Assembly: GCA_028288585.1 (NCBI GenBank)
Contig: JAQBNL010000017.1
Span: forward strand, 26,002-90,001
Direction: 5' to 3'
DNA from: Chitinophagaceae bacterium
GTDB taxonomy: Bacteria; Bacteroidota; Bacteroidia; Chitinophagales; Chitinophagaceae
DNA: 64,000 bases
The notes beneath the pieces were generated by a model that saw nothing but the letters and a program-made list of their open reading frames with translations, did not search any database and was not told where the DNA came from. Numbering within the stretch: position 1 is the first letter of the stretch; each line of letters begins with the position of its first letter. Below are positions 1 to 6,826 of this stretch, piece after piece. Made by a program: the position numbers and the translations under genes.

Positions 1-1
1 T

Positions 2-217
2 AGTACTAATAAGATTTTTGAAAATCTTGTACATCAGATTGAAGAGATAAAAAAAGTTGGGAAAAATACTATTCCATTTGAACAACTGATTGAACAGAAG
101 CTTGCGGAACTCTATCTGCTTTCTGCCACAGACATGTTATTAATAGAATCTTCTGAAAAGCTCTCTGGATCTAGCGATGAAAGAATTATTGAACGTTCTG
201 CATCGGTAAGTTCATAA
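2..217 (+). CDS. Partial C-terminal end of a type IIG restriction-modification-like protein, cut by the window edge
   Basis: An open frame enters from the left edge and stops with TAA at 215-217. Its first ~38 residues (FENLVHQIEEIKK, then a short charged stretch and KLAELYLLS) resemble the helical tail that ends many Eco57I/TaqI-type methyltransferase-nucleases, after the target-recognition domain. The last ~32 codons read antisense to the convergent fragment at 112-513, so the functional end may lie near 115. No catalytic motif is inside the window. Family assignment is inference from a short tail and needs the sequence to the left. Confidence 0.4.
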   Translation, partial: STNKIFENLVHQIEEIKKVGKNTIPFEQLIEQKLAELYLLSATDMLLIESSEKLSGSSDERIIERSASVSS

Positions 218-513
218 AGATCAAAAATTTTATTATCAATTTCCTTTTCAAGCTCTTTAGTTGATAGTTTATTTTCTTTATTTCTTATAATAACATCATT
301 GATTTGTTTAAACCAATCTTCATACATAGCAGGCTTTACTGAAATCGTCTCAAAAAAAATTTTACGCATTTCACGTGTTTCACCTAACAATTCAGGAAAA
401 TAATCTTTAAATGTAAACTTGAAAAGTTTGGAGTTCAAAAAAGCTGTTAGATATTCTAGACTATTACCAGTCACAATAAACGACTTATCGTTGGTAAAAA
501 ACTGGTGATATAA
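112..513 (-). pseudogene. Headless C-terminal specificity-domain fragment of a type IIG restriction-modification enzyme (silent cassette or remnant)
   Basis: From the first GTG (474) this reads as 120 residues, but homology-like sequence continues upstream in frame (HQFFTNDKSFIV) to a TAA at 514-516, so the gene lacks its front rather than starting at the GTG. The stretch FIVTGNSLEYLTAFLNSKLF followed by KDYFPELLGETREMRKIFFE is typical of the TaqI-like C-terminal specificity domain. The tail KELEKEIDNKIFDLYELT is the usual end of such enzymes. It faces the tail at 2-217 and overlaps it by ~100 bp. The break lies beside a palindrome (479-492) and 17 bp from a serine recombinase. It is either debris or an invertible alternative C-terminus. 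Confidence 0.6.
466..506. repeat. Nested inverted repeat at the cassette edge, candidate recombinase crossover site
   Basis: The inner arms are AACGA (479-483) and TCGTT (488-492) around CTTA; the outer arms are ACCAGT (466-471) and ACTGGT (501-506). The palindrome sits at the broken 5' edge of the minus-strand specificity fragment and 25 bp before the recombinase start at 531. Size and position fit a serine-recombinase crossover site, but I see no second copy in the window, so this is inference. Confidence 0.3.
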
Positions 514-530
514 TTATACTTTAGTGAAAA

Positions 531-1124
531 ATGATTTATGCGTATATCCGGGTAAGTACCGATAAACAAACAACAGAGAACCAGCGTTTCGAAATAACGA
601 ATTTTGCTAAACGTAGAGATTTTAAAATCGCAAAATGGATTGAAGAAACAATCAGTTCAAGAAAAGATCTTAATGAGCGAGCCTTTGGAATGCTCCTTAA
701 AAAATTAAAAGCTCATGATATTCTTATTGTTACCGAGATTTCTAGGATGGGCAGAAATTTATTGCAAATCATGAGCATTTTAAACCTCTGCATGGAACAG
801 CAGGTAAAGGTTTTTGCGATCAAAGAAGGTTATGAACTTGGAGATAATATTAATTCAAAAGTATTAGCATTTGCCTTTGGTCTATCCGCAGAAATAGAAC
901 GCACTTTGATTTCTCAGCGAATTAAAGAAGCTCTTGCAAGAAAAAAGGCAGAAGGTGTGAAGTTAGGTCGTCCTATAGGCAGCAAAAAGAAGAATCCGAA
1001 ACTTGAAAGACATGCAGAGTATATTCAAAAAAGGATAGAAGCAGGAGCAACACAAATTGAAATTGCAAGAAAATTAAAAGTACATCGTCATACTGTTAAA
1101 GACTGGATTAAATTAAATTTTTAA
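531..1124 (+). CDS. Mpi-type serine recombinase (DNA invertase)
   Basis: This 197-residue protein belongs to the resolvase/invertase family that cuts and rejoins DNA through a phosphoserine link. The N-terminal catalytic domain (1-140) opens with YIRVSTDKQ, giving nucleophile S9, followed by EISRMGRN and the conserved AFAFGLSAEIER and RIKEALARKKAEGVKLGRP segments. A C-terminal helix-turn-helix (about 165-195, IEIARKLKVHRHTVKDWI) should bind the crossover site. The sequence is very close to my memory of Mpi, the Bacteroides fragilis invertase that flips many promoters. Its short spacing from a truncated restriction-specificity fragment suggests it acts locally. Start ATG is set by the conserved MIYAYIRVS. 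Confidence 0.92.
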   Translation: MIYAYIRVSTDKQTTENQRFEITNFAKRRDFKIAKWIEETISSRKDLNERAFGMLLKKLKAHDILIVTEISRMGRNLLQIMSILNLCMEQQVKVFAIKEGYELGDNINSKVLAFAFGLSAEIERTLISQRIKEALARKKAEGVKLGRPIGSKKKNPKLERHAEYIQKRIEAGATQIEIARKLKVHRHTVKDWIKLNF

Positions 1125-1239
1125 TAACTCTTTTATATATGGACCTCTACTTTCCATGAATATTTTGTTGCAGCAAATAGTTAATTCTTCAATTGCATTA
1201 AAAAAATTACTTTCAATTACCAAAACTTCAATCATACTT

Positions 1240-1863
1240 ATGCAGGATAAAAAAGAAACAGCCCGGTTAGAGGCATTCAGTGATGGTGTATTTGCAATAG
1301 CCATAACCTTACTGGTACTGGAAATAAAAGTGCCCGAGCTTTCATCTGTTCATTCAGTTAACGATTTGTGGCGGGAGTTGTTTCACCTGTGGCCATCTTA
1401 CTTTGCTTTTGTTTACAGCTTTGGCACCATACTTATCATGTGGCTCAATCATCACCATATGTTTAACATGATAACAAAAACCACTGCAAGGTTTATGTAT
1501 GCCAACGGCTTCCTGTTGCTTACCATAACGCTAATACCTTTTCTTACGGCGCTGCTGGCGCAATACATCACCACAGATTACAATAAACCCGCCGTGGTAT
1601 TTTTTTGTTTTGGCAATGTGCTAAACAGTGTTGCCTTTCTTATTTGTAACTACACGTTTTTAAAGCCTATACGTTTACTGGATAAAGCGCTTGATCCTAA
1701 AAAAATTGCAAGTTCATTGCGGGCAACATGGATGGGTACTTTTATTTATGCAGGCACAACCCTTCTTGCTTTTTGGTTACCTGTAACAGCATTAATAATA
1801 AATTCCTCGTTATGGGTTTTATGGATCACGCTGTCGTTAAGAAATTATTATGGAGATAAATAA
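1240..1863 (+). CDS. TMEM175-family potassium channel-like membrane protein (DUF1211)
   Basis: The family hallmark RLEAFSDGVFAIAITLLVLE lies at residues 9-28 when translation starts at 1240, with FSDG at 13-16 in the first of about six membrane helices. Bacterial TMEM175 proteins of ~200 residues form tetrameric K+-permeable channels in the inner membrane; this one has 207. An in-frame ATG at 1156 would add 28 residues with no family match, so I prefer 1240, although neither start has a clear ribosome binding site. The gene stands alone after the recombinase. Ion selectivity cannot be judged from sequence. Confidence 0.85.
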   Translation: MQDKKETARLEAFSDGVFAIAITLLVLEIKVPELSSVHSVNDLWRELFHLWPSYFAFVYSFGTILIMWLNHHHMFNMITKTTARFMYANGFLLLTITLIPFLTALLAQYITTDYNKPAVVFFCFGNVLNSVAFLICNYTFLKPIRLLDKALDPKKIASSLRATWMGTFIYAGTTLLAFWLPVTALIINSSLWVLWITLSLRNYYGDK

Positions 1864-2090
1864 AATAAATCCATTCTTACCTCTAACACTGCAACCCATG
1901 GTAAAAACTGAACACAGGTTCTTTAACCAGGTAATTAAACATTTGAACAGCATACATAATTCAGCCACCCTTCGCCAGGCTCAGGATGACAAACTGTAGT
2001 TCTTAGCATTAAATACAGTTTGCTTCTCAGCATAACAATTCGTCTTGTCATTCTGACGAAGGAAGACTCTATATTTTTTGCCCCCGTAGG

Positions 2091-2117
2091 AATTGTGCAA
2101 GCGGCACTTGCACAATT
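2091..2117. repeat. Perfect hairpin, 11-bp stem and 5-nt loop
   Basis: Arms AATTGTGCAAG (2091-2101) and CTTGCACAATT (2107-2117) enclose CGGCA. It shares the core TTGTGCAA/TTGCACAA with the hairpin 25 bp downstream. There is no T-run typical of a terminator, so a dispersed palindromic repeat is more likely. Confidence 0.75.
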
Positions 2118-2141
2118 GGAGTTTGCTTGGATGTATTAGGC

Positions 2142-2168
2142 ATTTGTGCAACAGACGGTTGCACAAAT
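2142..2168. repeat. Second perfect hairpin, 11-bp stem and 5-nt loop
   Basis: Arms ATTTGTGCAAC (2142-2152) and GTTGCACAAAT (2158-2168) enclose AGACG. Stem length, loop length and core match the hairpin at 2091-2117, so the two are probably related copies of one element. Confidence 0.75.
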
Positions 2169-2221
2169 TCAGGATAGGCATCAGCAAAAACTTTCTCTAA
2201 CATACTCCACCATCTTCCCCC

Positions 2222-2361
2222 ACTCCAATAAACATTATTTTTGCCGCCGTCATGGCGAAGGAAAAAACGGCAATAAATATAAAATTGAAACAGCTTGCTG
2301 GTGAGCTGGAAGGTGAACTGCATTACAGCCGCACCATGCGTATCTTATATGCCACCGATGC
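2222..2361 (+). repeat. 140-bp duplication of the promoter and 5' end of the FAD/Fe-S oxidase gene
   Basis: The block matches 3591-3730 without gaps; I count 126 of 140 identical bases, with the first 29 (the promoter part) all identical. Both copies carry the box TATTTTTG (2236-2243 here). Identity stops abruptly after GCCACCGATGC. The two copies lie 1369 bp apart and flank a lipoprotein gene. Confidence 0.9.
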
Positions 2362-2377
2362 TTCTGTTAAATTCTAA
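2252..2377 (+). pseudogene. 5'-truncated copy of the FAD/Fe-S oxidase gene (41 codons)
   Basis: The frame starts like the intact gene at 3621 (MAKEKTAINIKLKQLAGELE, later RMRILYATDAS-like sequence), then ends at a TAA (2375-2377) three codons after homology stops. It has only the extreme N-terminus, so it cannot bind FAD. The ATG matching the likely true start of the intact gene (3642) is ATA here. It is a relic of a partial duplication and may still be transcribed, because the promoter box is conserved. Confidence 0.85.
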
Positions 2378-2498
2378 TTTTGCTTTAGAAGTACGCCACG
2401 AAATCAAGTTTTGCTTAATTGTAAAAGAGCGGCGTCACACCGATGCTACTACGGCGTTAATATGGAATTACTAAGCTTCTTTCAGGCTTTACTTTGTT

Positions 2499-3026
2499 TT
2501 AATAACTCACATAAAACACACCATTAGACAATGTAGTTTTTACCGGCGCACCACCGGAAATATTAGGACCAATAAGCTCTCCGGAGAAGGTTCCTTTTAC
2601 AGATGAGGAACTAATGTCGGTAATGGTAATTGTTACCGGGTTTGATGTACTTCTGAAGTTTAAATAATCAGTTCCTGATCCAAAAAAGAGGTCGAAGAAG
2701 TAATCGATTTGTACCAAAGGATTGCCCGATCCGTTTTCAACATAGGTTCCGGTTGTTATTGCAGTACCCCTTACAATGTTTATGGTAAGGCTGGTTGCAG
2801 AAGTAGCGGGATCTTTTTTATTTCCAAAAATCTTAATTCCATAACCGCCTGTTACGGGTAATACAGAGGCTTTTGCTCCCACATTAAAAGTAGTTGCAGT
2901 ACCATCAATGGAAACAGAGATAGTGCCTATACCAACATTAGTATTTGCTCCGTCTTTTTTGCAGGACGTAAAACCAAATGATAAAAGGATTACAATACGA
3001 ATAATGTTTTTAGTTTGTATAAACAT
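2499..3026 (-). CDS. Predicted lipoprotein of unknown function
   Basis: The 175-residue product has a lipoprotein signal: a hydrophobic N-terminus ending in FTSC, with C22 as the lipidated residue, followed by KKD. The mature part is rich in Ser, Thr, Gly and Asn with alternating beta-type patterns and no cysteine or enzyme motif that I recognise. It probably sits on a membrane facing the periplasm or the surface. It lies alone between the truncated and intact copies of the oxidase 5' end, so it was either bracketed by the duplication or inserted with it. The function is not known to me. Confidence 0.8.
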   Translation of the reverse strand: MFIQTKNIIRIVILLSFGFTSCKKDGANTNVGIGTISVSIDGTATTFNVGAKASVLPVTGGYGIKIFGNKKDPATSATSLTINIVRGTAITTGTYVENGSGNPLVQIDYFFDLFFGSGTDYLNFRSTSNPVTITITDISSSSVKGTFSGELIGPNISGGAPVKTTLSNGVFYVSY

Positions 3027-3201
3027 GACTGAAAGATTTAGAAGTCAAAGATTATAAAACCTTGAGCCTTTCCATGGCGATTGCTACCAATATAGGGAAA
3101 AAGATTGGCAATATTTGGTTATTGTAAAATCTTACTAATGAATTTTAGTAATTACTCTGTGTCCCGGCGGAGTCTTCATACCGGGCTTAGAGGCAAGGCC
3201 A

Positions 3202-3243
3202 TGAGACCCCGATGAATAATGATCTTCCAAAATCGGGGTCTCA
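3202..3243. repeat. Inverted repeat with 12-bp stem
   Basis: Arms TGAGACCCCGAT (3202-3213) and ATCGGGGTCTCA (3232-3243) flank an 18-nt loop. The sequence is far more GC-rich than its surroundings. Nothing next to it needs a terminator, and no T-run follows. Confidence 0.7.
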
Positions 3244-3403
3244 ACCTAACGCACATAACCTTTTTGAAGACCCCGCTTAGAAACTTTGGATTGATAAATA
3301 ACTGCAAAATAAAATTGCCGGGGAGATTTAGTTTATGAACAGGCTATAGTATTATTTATTAAAACTTGCGACTAAATATATTGTGAACACACTTACAGAC
3401 TTC

Positions 3404-3559
3404 CGTCTTTGCGAGGAGGCACGACGAAGCAATCTCATACTAGCCTTCCCCTTTTATAAAACTGTAAAGGCGTAGTAACTTCTATTCAAAATTTGCTTCT
3501 TATACCCGTTACTGTATTATAAGATTGCTTCGTCGTCGTGCCTCCTCCTCGCAAAGACG
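3404..3559. repeat. Long inverted repeat, 32 and 38-nt arms, 86-nt spacer
   Basis: The left arm (3404-3435, reading CGTCTTTGCGAGGAGGCACG and on to AATCT) matches the reverse complement of the right arm (3522-3559), except that the right arm has one extra copy each of the triplets GTC and CCT. This text resembles a dispersed repeat seen in many bacterial genomes, found here as a head-to-head pair. Confidence 0.75.
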
Positions 3560-3604
3560 TGGCGATTAACAGGCTCGCTGTCTTTCTCCAACTCCAATAA
3601 ACAT

Positions 3605-3612
3605 TATTTTTG
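3605..3612 (+). promoter_or_regulatory. Bacteroidota -7 box TATTTTTG for the FAD/Fe-S oxidase gene
   Basis: Exact match to TAnnTTTG. Transcription would begin near 3619, almost on the ATG at 3621, which favours the second ATG at 3642 as the real start. The box is also conserved in the duplicated copy (2236-2243). I see no good -33 TTG. Confidence 0.4.
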
Positions 3613-3620
3613 CCGCCGTT

Positions 3621-6569
3621 ATGGCGAAGGAAAAATCAACAATGAATATAAAGTTGCAACAGCTGGCCGGAGAGCTGGAAGGCGAACTGCATTACGACCG
3701 TACCATGCGTATCTTATATGCCACCGATGCATCGGCCTACCGCGAAATGCCGCTGGCTGTTGCACTGCCAAAGAGTGTTGATGATATTAAAAAACTAATT
3801 GCCTTTGCCCATGAAGAGAAAACTTCGCTTATACCAAGAACAGCCGGAACGTCGCTGGCAGGGCAGGTTGTAGGGAATGGTATCATTGTAGACGTATCAA
3901 AATATTTTACAAAAATTATTGAGCTTAATACCGAAGAAGGATGGGTACGGGTGCAGCCCGGTGTTATCCGTGATGAGCTGAACATGTATTTGCAACCGTA
4001 TGGTTTATTTTTTGGCCCGGAAACTTCTACCGCCAACCGTGCCATGATCGGCGGCATGGTAGGCAATAACAGCTGCGGCTCCAACTCTGTTGTATACCGC
4101 AGCACACGTGAGCATTTGCTAAATGTAAAAGCATTGCTGAGTGATGGCAGCGAAGTGGAATTTAAAAACATGGGCATTGAAGATTTTCACAACAGGTGTG
4201 AAGGTGAAACACTGGAAGCAAATATTTACAGAACCGTCCGCAGCCTGCTGAGCAATTATGATAACCAGGCAGAGATAAGAAAAGAATTTCCAAAAAAAAC
4301 GGTGGAGCGCCGCAATACAGGATACGCTGTAGATGTACTGCTGGATGCAGCGCCTTTCACCGCCGGCGGGCCGGATTTTAATTTTTGCAAACTCATCGCC
4401 GGCTCAGAAGGTACACTCGCTTTTATAACAGAGATAAAACTGAATGTTGTTCCGCTGCCGCCAAAGGAAATGGGTTTGCTGTGTGTGCATTTCAATAGTA
4501 TTGACGAGGCATTGCGGGCAAACATCATTGCATTGCAATATCATCCCGGCGCCAGCGAACTGATAGATCATTATATTCTTGAATGCACAAAGAACAATAT
4601 TGAACAAAAGCGAAACCGCTTTTTTGTCCAGGGCGATCCGGGCGCTATCCTCGTTATTGAATTTTCAAGAAGCACACGTGAAGAAGTTATTGAAATAGCC
4701 ACGAAGGTTGAAGCGGATATGAGAGCCGCTGGTTTGGGATATCATTTTCCATTGTTGTTTGGTGATGATTCCAAAAAAATATGGACACTCCGCAAAGCCG
4801 GCCTGGGCCTGCTAAGCAACCTGCCCGGCGACAGCAAAGCGGTTCCTGTAATTGAAGACACGGCCGTTGATGTACACGACCTGCCGGCATACATCCGCGA
4901 CTTTAATGAAATTCTTAAAAAACATGATCTGTATTCCGTGCATTATGCACATGCAGGCTCGGGTGAAATTCATTTACGCCCCATCATCAATTTAAAAACA
5001 GAAGAAGGCAACAGGTTGTTTAGAACCATTGCAGAAGAAATTGCAACGCTGGTAAAAAAATACAATGGTTCCTTAAGCGGTGAGCATGGCGATGGAAGAC
5101 TGCGTGGTGAGTTCATTAAACAAATGGTGGGAGAAAAAAATTATTTACTGCTGCAACAGATCAAACGAACATGGGACCCGGAAAATATTTTCAACCCAAA
5201 TAAAATTGTTGACACACCGCCGATGAATACTATGCTGCGGTACACTCCCGGCCAGCATACACCGGCATTCAAAACTGTTTTTCGTTTTCACAACCAGGAT
5301 ATTTTGCAACATGCCGAGCAGTGCAATGGCTCAGGTGATTGCCGCAAAACAGAATTGTCGGGAGGAACGATGTGCCCTTCATTTATGGCCACACGAAATG
5401 AAAAAGATACAACAAGGGCAAGGGCTAACATCCTTCGTGAGTTCTTAACCAACTCCCAAAAGATGAACCGCTTTGATCATGAAGAAATACTGGATGTGAT
5501 GGACCTGTGCCTGAGCTGCAAAGGTTGTAAATCAGAATGTCCATCCAATGTTGATGTGGCAAAACTGAAAGCGGAATTTTTACAGCAGTATTATGATGCC
5601 AATGGTGTTCCCTTCCGCAGCAGGCTCATTGGTAATTTTAGTAACTCTGCAAAGCTTGGATCAAAGTTTCCTGCTTTCTATAATTTTATGATGACGACAC
5701 CCGGCATAAGTGATATGGTAAAAAGAGCATCAGGGTTTGCAGTAAAACGTAGTATGCCTGCTATGTATAAAACGACACTGAGAAAGTGGCATGAAAAACA
5801 TAAACCGGAAGTTAAAAACGTTAAACCAGTTTACCTTTTCTGTGATGAGTTTACGAATTACAACGATACAGAGATAGGGATAAAAGCAATTTTACTTTTA
5901 GAGAAACTGGGGTACGAAGTAATTATCCCGGAGCATGAAGAAAGCGGGCGGGCATGGCTTTCAAAAGGATTGTTGCGCAAGGCCAAGAAGATCGCCAATA
6001 AAAATATTGCATTGCTCGGTCCTTTGATAAATGCAGATACACCATTGATCGGTATTGAGCCATCAGCCATTCTTACCTTTCGTGATGAATATATTGACCT
6101 TGCAGATGATGACCAGTTGGAAGCGGCAAAAAATTTAGCAGCCAATGTTTTTATGATAGATGAATTTATTGCTTCGGAAATTGAAAAAGGAAATATCACA
6201 AAAGAACAATTCACCAAAGAAAAAAGGAATATACAACTGCACGGCCATTGCCAGCAGAAGGCATTGTCATCTGTTCTTCATACTAAAAAAATATTATCGC
6301 TGCCGGAAAATTATAGTGTTGATGTGATCCCTTCCGGCTGCTGTGGTATGGCGGGTTCATTTGGTTATGAAAAAGAGCATTATGAATTATCAATGAAGAT
6401 CGGTGAGCTGGTTTTATTTCCTTCCGTTCGCCATCATGCGGATAGCATCATAGCTGCGCCGGGCACCAGTTGCAGGCACCAGGTAAAAGATGGAACGGGG
6501 AGGAAGGCTTTGCATCCTGTGGAGATTTTGTGGGAGGCTGCCTCACCCACCTTACTCCCTCTCCAATAG
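3621..6569 (+). CDS. Fused FAD-linked oxidase and Fe-S protein (D-lactate/2-hydroxyacid dehydrogenase type)
   Basis: This 982-residue protein joins a GlcD/D-LDH-like flavoprotein to a GlpC-like iron-sulfur unit. The FAD-binding part has PRTAGTSLAGQ at 72-82 and VGNNSCGSNS near 147. The substrate domain has HAGSGEIHLRP and SGEHGDGRLRG. Next come Fe-S cysteines, including CLSCKGCKSECP. The C-terminal CCG domain has HGHC (874-877) and GCCG (906-909). Such enzymes oxidise 2-hydroxyacids at the inner face of the membrane and pass electrons to the quinone pool; the substrate here is not determined. The last ~9 residues (ASPTLLPLQ) derive from a hairpin repeat that supplies the stop. The start could be 3642 (MNIKLQQL), which leaves room for a leader behind the -7 box. 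Confidence 0.9.
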   Translation: MAKEKSTMNIKLQQLAGELEGELHYDRTMRILYATDASAYREMPLAVALPKSVDDIKKLIAFAHEEKTSLIPRTAGTSLAGQVVGNGIIVDVSKYFTKIIELNTEEGWVRVQPGVIRDELNMYLQPYGLFFGPETSTANRAMIGGMVGNNSCGSNSVVYRSTREHLLNVKALLSDGSEVEFKNMGIEDFHNRCEGETLEANIYRTVRSLLSNYDNQAEIRKEFPKKTVERRNTGYAVDVLLDAAPFTAGGPDFNFCKLIAGSEGTLAFITEIKLNVVPLPPKEMGLLCVHFNSIDEALRANIIALQYHPGASELIDHYILECTKNNIEQKRNRFFVQGDPGAILVIEFSRSTREEVIEIATKVEADMRAAGLGYHFPLLFGDDSKKIWTLRKAGLGLLSNLPGDSKAVPVIEDTAVDVHDLPAYIRDFNEILKKHDLYSVHYAHAGSGEIHLRPIINLKTEEGNRLFRTIAEEIATLVKKYNGSLSGEHGDGRLRGEFIKQMVGEKNYLLLQQIKRTWDPENIFNPNKIVDTPPMNTMLRYTPGQHTPAFKTVFRFHNQDILQHAEQCNGSGDCRKTELSGGTMCPSFMATRNEKDTTRARANILREFLTNSQKMNRFDHEEILDVMDLCLSCKGCKSECPSNVDVAKLKAEFLQQYYDANGVPFRSRLIGNFSNSAKLGSKFPAFYNFMMTTPGISDMVKRASGFAVKRSMPAMYKTTLRKWHEKHKPEVKNVKPVYLFCDEFTNYNDTEIGIKAILLLEKLGYEVIIPEHEESGRAWLSKGLLRKAKKIANKNIALLGPLINADTPLIGIEPSAILTFRDEYIDLADDDQLEAAKNLAANVFMIDEFIASEIEKGNITKEQFTKEKRNIQLHGHCQQKALSSVLHTKKILSLPENYSVDVIPSGCCGMAGSFGYEKEHYELSMKIGELVLFPSVRHHADSIIAAPGTSCRHQVKDGTGRKALHPVEILWEAASPTLLPLQ

Positions 6570-6577
6570 AGAGGGAG
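6555..6577. repeat. Hairpin spanning the oxidase stop codon
   Basis: Arms CTCCCTCT (6555-6562) and AGAGGGAG (6570-6577) straddle the TAG at 6567-6569. The C-rich text before it is unlike the gene and seems to have replaced the original end. No T-run follows, so its terminator value is doubtful. Confidence 0.5.
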
Positions 6578-6826
6578 CGGCACTTCATCAACAAAATAAA
6601 CCTTATATCTTCCACATCATCGGCATAATCTTTAATCAACAAAGCGGAAGAGCTTAATTATATTCAACAGAATATTTTAGAAGAGATGATGTTTGGAAAT
6701 GTTCTACTGTGGTGCCTCCTCTCCTCCTCCCATCCTCCCACTCTTCATTTTTTAACCGGCCCCATTTGCCTTTTCCGTAGATTAGCATCCGTTTTATATC
6801 ATCTAAACTATAATCAAAAAAAATAC

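Larger units (their letters stand above)
1864..2498. other. Gene-free, repeat-rich spacer
   Basis: This 635-bp stretch has no convincing gene except the truncated copy at 2252-2377. It contains a CCAGGCTCAGGATGA motif near 1976 that recurs loosely at 33110-33135, two strong hairpins (2091-2117, 2142-2168) and a duplicated promoter/start region. Short minus-strand frames here run through the hairpins and look spurious. Confidence 0.7.
3027..3590. other. Gene-free spacer with two inverted repeats
   Basis: I see no coding frame that resembles a protein. The stretch holds a 12-bp-stem hairpin (3202-3243) and a long inverted repeat of triplet-rich sequence (3404-3559). Part of it (GACCCCG...) recurs at 3269-3276 as single arms. 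Confidence 0.65.

Noticed and set aside
1965..1995. CAGGATGA-type motif shared with 33110-33135 as a possible attachment site
   Set aside because: The match is loose and this type of text is a common dispersed spacer repeat; no integrase or element boundaries were found.
1981..2323. Two overlapping minus-strand frames (68 and 84 codons)
   Set aside because: They run through the twin hairpins and the truncated oxidase copy, lack signal or domain features and are best explained by repeat sequence.
4256..4528. Minus-strand frames inside the FAD/Fe-S oxidase gene
   Set aside because: They are antisense shadows of a strongly conserved protein, with no domain of their own.
6686..6826. N-terminal extension of the M16 catalytic subunit
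   Set aside because: The signal peptide starts at 6827; the upstream 47 codons are Ser/Leu/His-rich non-homologous sequence.
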